A stretch of 34,720 nt of DNA, from contig VAZM01000068.1 of the NCBI GenBank assembly GCA_005883135.1, forward strand, positions 1 to 34,720. Direction: 5' to 3'. Under the pieces are notes generated by a model. That model was not told the origin of the DNA. It was given only the letters and a program-made list of their open reading frames with translations, and did no database searches. Of this stretch, positions 31,965-34,720 are shown piece by piece (the stretch's first letter is position 1; every line of letters starts with the position of its first letter). The DNA comes from Alphaproteobacteria bacterium (GTDB lineage Bacteria; Pseudomonadota; Alphaproteobacteria; Rhizobiales; Xanthobacteraceae). The translations under genes and the position numbers were made by a program.

Positions 31965-32898
31965 GGCCGCGCTCCTTATCGAGTGCGAGAGCACGTTGGT
32001 AGACTTCGCGGCGCGACGCCCCGGTGACGGCGGCGACCTCGGCGACCGCCTCCTTGAGCGAAACACGGCCCAGCGCTTGGCGGAGCAACGAGTCGAGATC
32101 GACCGCGGTCACCTCGGCTTGGGGCTCGGGCGATGCTACGACGATCACCATCTCGCCGCGTGGCTCGCTCGCTTGCGCCGCCTCCCGCGCAAGCGTCGTG
32201 AGATCGCCTCGCCGCACCTCTTCGTGCAGCTTGGTGAGCTCGCGGCAGAGCGCGGCCTCGCGCGCACCGAAGCCGGCGGCGAGGTCGGCGAGGGATCCCG
32301 CGATGCGTGCGCCGGTCTCGAACAGGATGAGCGTTGCCGGGATGCGCTTGAGCTCGGCGATGCGGGCGCGGCGTGCTGTTTCCTTTGCCGGCAAGAAACC
32401 TTCAAAGAAAAAACGGTCGCTGGGCAGCCCGCTCAGCGTGACTGCCGCGAGTACGGCGGAGGCGCCCGGCACCGCGGTCACGCTTGCTCCCGACGCCCGT
32501 GCTTCACGCACGAGCTTATAGCCAGGATCGGACACGAGCGGTGTCCCGGCGTCCGAGACGAGCGCGATGGCAGCGCCTTCGCCCAGGCGAGCGAGGAGCC
32601 TCGGGCGCGCCTGCGCGGCATTGTGCTCGTGATACGAGCTCAGCGGACTGGTGATGCCATAACGGTCGAGAAGCTTGCGGGTGACGCGGGTATCCTCGCA
32701 TGCGATCAGGTCGGCGGCGGCGAGAACCTCGAGCGCGCGCACGGTCACGTCGCGCAAATTGCCGATCGGAGTGGCGACGAGATAAAGCCCGGCGGGCAGC
32801 GGCGGCGCGGCGGTGGGGCGGCCGTTGAGAACGTAATGCGGGCCGGCGGGGTCGTTCACCGGGCGTGGGCCAGGGGCGGCGGGTGCGGTCGTCCTCAT
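31954..32898 (-). CDS. rsmI: 16S rRNA 2'-O-ribose C1402 methyltransferase; start could be further upstream
   Basis: [69 protein letters not shown]. Confidence 0.96.
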   Translation of the reverse strand: MRTTAPAAPGPRPVNDPAGPHYVLNGRPTAAPPLPAGLYLVATPIGNLRDVTVRALEVLAAADLIACEDTRVTRKLLDRYGITSPLSSYHEHNAAQARPRLLARLGEGAAIALVSDAGTPLVSDPGYKLVREARASGASVTAVPGASAVLAAVTLSGLPSDRFFFEGFLPAKETARRARIAELKRIPATLILFETGARIAGSLADLAAGFGAREAALCRELTKLHEEVRRGDLTTLAREAAQASEPRGEMVIVVASPEPQAEVTAVDLDSLLRQALGRVSLKEAVAEVAAVTGASRREVYQRALALDKERGHGG

Positions 32899-33049
32899 CT
32901 CGGTTAGTTTAGCGGCGGCACCCCGCCGCGTCATGGTCGGCGTAAAAATCACTATCTTTTTCACTTGGTTAACCATTCACCGACAAAATGCCCGATTGCC
33001 GGCGTGGGCTGGCGTCGACAATGTCGGTCGTCGGCGAGGAGACCCTCCC

Positions 33050-34249
33050 ATGTTCGGAGGACTGCAGGCCTGGCGCTCGCGGCCTGCCCGCGCGTCTTTT
33101 GCGTGGCTTGCCGCGCTCACATCGATCGCCCTGCTGGCGGCCTGCTCGGGCAATCTTCCCGATTTGGCGTCCTCGCCGGGCGCGCCGCAGCAGCCCACGA
33201 CTCTTATCGGCGAAGGCAAGGTCAAGGCTGGTCTGATCCTGCCATTGTCCGCGAGCGGTAACGCCACGGTTGCCGCCCAATCCATGCGCAACGCGGCCGA
33301 GATGGCGCTTGCTGAGTTCAACAATCCCGATCTCCAGCTGCTGGTGAAGGACGACGCCGGCAGTGCCCCCGGCGCGCAGCAGGCGGCGCAAGCGGCCCTC
33401 GACGAGGGGGCGGAGATCATTCTGGGCCCGCTGTTTGCGCTGACCGTTAGTCCGGTCGGACGCGCCGCACGCGCCCGGGGGGTTCCGGTGATCGCATTCT
33501 CGACCGACACCAATGTCGCGGCCCGCGGCGTCTACCTGCTCAGCTTTCTGCCGGAGGCCGATGTCGACCGCATCATCGGCTATGCTGCGAGTCAGGGCCG
33601 TCGATCGTTTGCGGCGCTCGTTCCGGACAATGCCTATGGCAGCGTGGCGGAAGCGGCTTTCAAACAGGCGGTGGGACGCGCCGGCGGCCGTGTGATCGCG
33701 CTTGAACGTTATCCGCTCGATCGGACGCAGATGCAGACACCGGTGCGCAACGTCGCGCAGGCCGCGAGCCAGGCGGACGCCATTTTCGTGCCGGACGGAA
33801 CGGACGCGGTGCCCACGATCGTGCAGACGCTGACGGCGAACGGCATCGACACCAAACGCGTGCAGCTGCTCGGCACCGGTCTATGGGAGGACGCGCAAAT
33901 CTTCTCGAATCCCTTGCTCGACGGCGCCTGGTATGCAGGGCCGGATTCGACCGGCTTTCGCAACTTCTCCGCCCGCTACCGCAGCCGCTACGGAAAGGAT
34001 CCGGTGCGCACCGCCTCGTTGGCCTACGACGCGGTCGCGCTTGTTGCGGCGCTGGTCAAAACCCAAGGCAGGCAGCGCTTCTCCGATGATGTTCTGACCA
34101 ATTCCTCAGGGTTCACCGGCATCGACGGCCTTTTCCGCTTCCGCCCGGATGGGACGAACCAGCGCGGACTTGCGGTGCTGCGGGTGTCGCCAACGGGCGG
34201 ACAGATCATTAGCCCGCCGCCCAAGGGGTTCGGCGGCTCGGCGACCTAA
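33050..34249 (+). CDS. Penicillin-binding protein activator (LpoA/LppC-like) periplasmic-binding-fold lipoprotein
   Basis: Lipobox LLAACSG, then KVKAGLILPLSASGNATVAAQSMRNAAEMALAEF...GAEIILGPLFALTVSPVGRAARARGVPVIAFSTD. Confidence 0.85.
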   Translation: MFGGLQAWRSRPARASFAWLAALTSIALLAACSGNLPDLASSPGAPQQPTTLIGEGKVKAGLILPLSASGNATVAAQSMRNAAEMALAEFNNPDLQLLVKDDAGSAPGAQQAAQAALDEGAEIILGPLFALTVSPVGRAARARGVPVIAFSTDTNVAARGVYLLSFLPEADVDRIIGYAASQGRRSFAALVPDNAYGSVAEAAFKQAVGRAGGRVIALERYPLDRTQMQTPVRNVAQAASQADAIFVPDGTDAVPTIVQTLTANGIDTKRVQLLGTGLWEDAQIFSNPLLDGAWYAGPDSTGFRNFSARYRSRYGKDPVRTASLAYDAVALVAALVKTQGRQRFSDDVLTNSSGFTGIDGLFRFRPDGTNQRGLAVLRVSPTGGQIISPPPKGFGGSAT

Positions 34250-34252
34250 CGC

Positions 34253-34720
34253 TCACGCCGCGAGATCGGCGATCACCGCGTCGAGCAGGGGAAAGCCGGC
34301 GAGCGTCAGGCGCAGTCTATCGTCCGGCGTTCTCTCGAGCGCGCCTTGCTCGCGCAGGAGCGCGACGCGGCGTGGATCGAGCGGCCGGCCGGCGAGCCGC
34401 GCGTAACGCGCGGGATCGATGCCCTCGGCGAGGCGCAATCCCATCAGCAGAAACTCGTCCGCGATTTGCTCTTGGGTCAGCGCCTCGTCGCTGACAATCC
34501 CATGCCCGAGCGACTCCACCCGGCTCAGCCAGTCCTGTGGGCGCTTCTCGGTTGTGGTGGCGCGACGCTCCGCCGCAATATCGAGCCGGCCATGCGCACC
34601 AGGACCGATCCCGGCATATTCCTGCGCGCGCCAATAGACGAGATTGTGCCGGCACTCGCCTCCCGCCCGCGCATGGTTGGAAATTTCATAGGCGGGAAGG
34701 CCTGCGCTCGTGCAGACGCC
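34253..34720 (-). CDS. hemW: HemW (coproporphyrinogen III oxidase-like radical SAM protein), C-terminal part, truncated by window edge
   Basis: Minus-strand translation from the window edge: ...AYEISNHARAGGECRHNLVYWRAQEYAGIGPGAHGRLDIAAERRATTTEKRPQDWLSRVESLGHGIVSDEALTQEQIADEFLLMGLRL. Confidence 0.93.
   Translation of the reverse strand, partial: GVCTSAGLPAYEISNHARAGGECRHNLVYWRAQEYAGIGPGAHGRLDIAAERRATTTEKRPQDWLSRVESLGHGIVSDEALTQEQIADEFLLMGLRLAEGIDPARYARLAGRPLDPRRVALLREQGALERTPDDRLRLTLAGFPLLDAVIADLAA

Overview
This is a GC-rich alphaproteobacterial chromosomal segment, probably Hyphomicrobiales (Bradyrhizobiaceae/Xanthobacteraceae-like, judged only from gene content and repeat style). It is mostly housekeeping. 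In order it carries a TRAP transporter (dctQMP), an amidohydrolase, an orphan Bug/TctC-type receptor, gamma-glutamyltransferase, an AhpD-like peroxidase-related protein, a large NAD-glutamate dehydrogenase, purH, heparinase II/III, rsmB, htpX, an SDHAF4-like DUF1674 protein, hslV-GNAT-hslU, hisB-DUF2628-hisH-hisA-hisF, a 2-hydroxychromene-2-carboxylate isomerase-like gene, hisE-coaA, comM/yifB, a TsdA-like diheme cytochrome c, gshB, yraN, rsmI, an LpoA-like lipoprotein and the 3' part of hemW. No rRNA, tRNA, CRISPR array or transposase gene was recognised. The most interesting signal is an intergenic dual-hairpin element of about 168 bp, bounded by CTAG. It is present in two near-identical copies (2807-2974 and 25617-25784) and one diverged, inverted copy (14975-15140). 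The arms have diverged with many compensatory changes, while the layout is kept: outer stem, asymmetric A/T-rich internal loop, inner stem, loop of about 21 nt, and a 13-nt linker. One copy supplies the stop codons of both flanking genes, and another abuts the purH start codon. A second dual-hairpin element with unrelated sequence but the same layout lies at 5284-5467. Three genes look interrupted: heparinase by an in-frame TGA, comM by a frameshift near its 3' end, and the tsdA-like gene by a frameshift between signal peptide and mature domain. These could be real decay, programmed events or sequencing errors.
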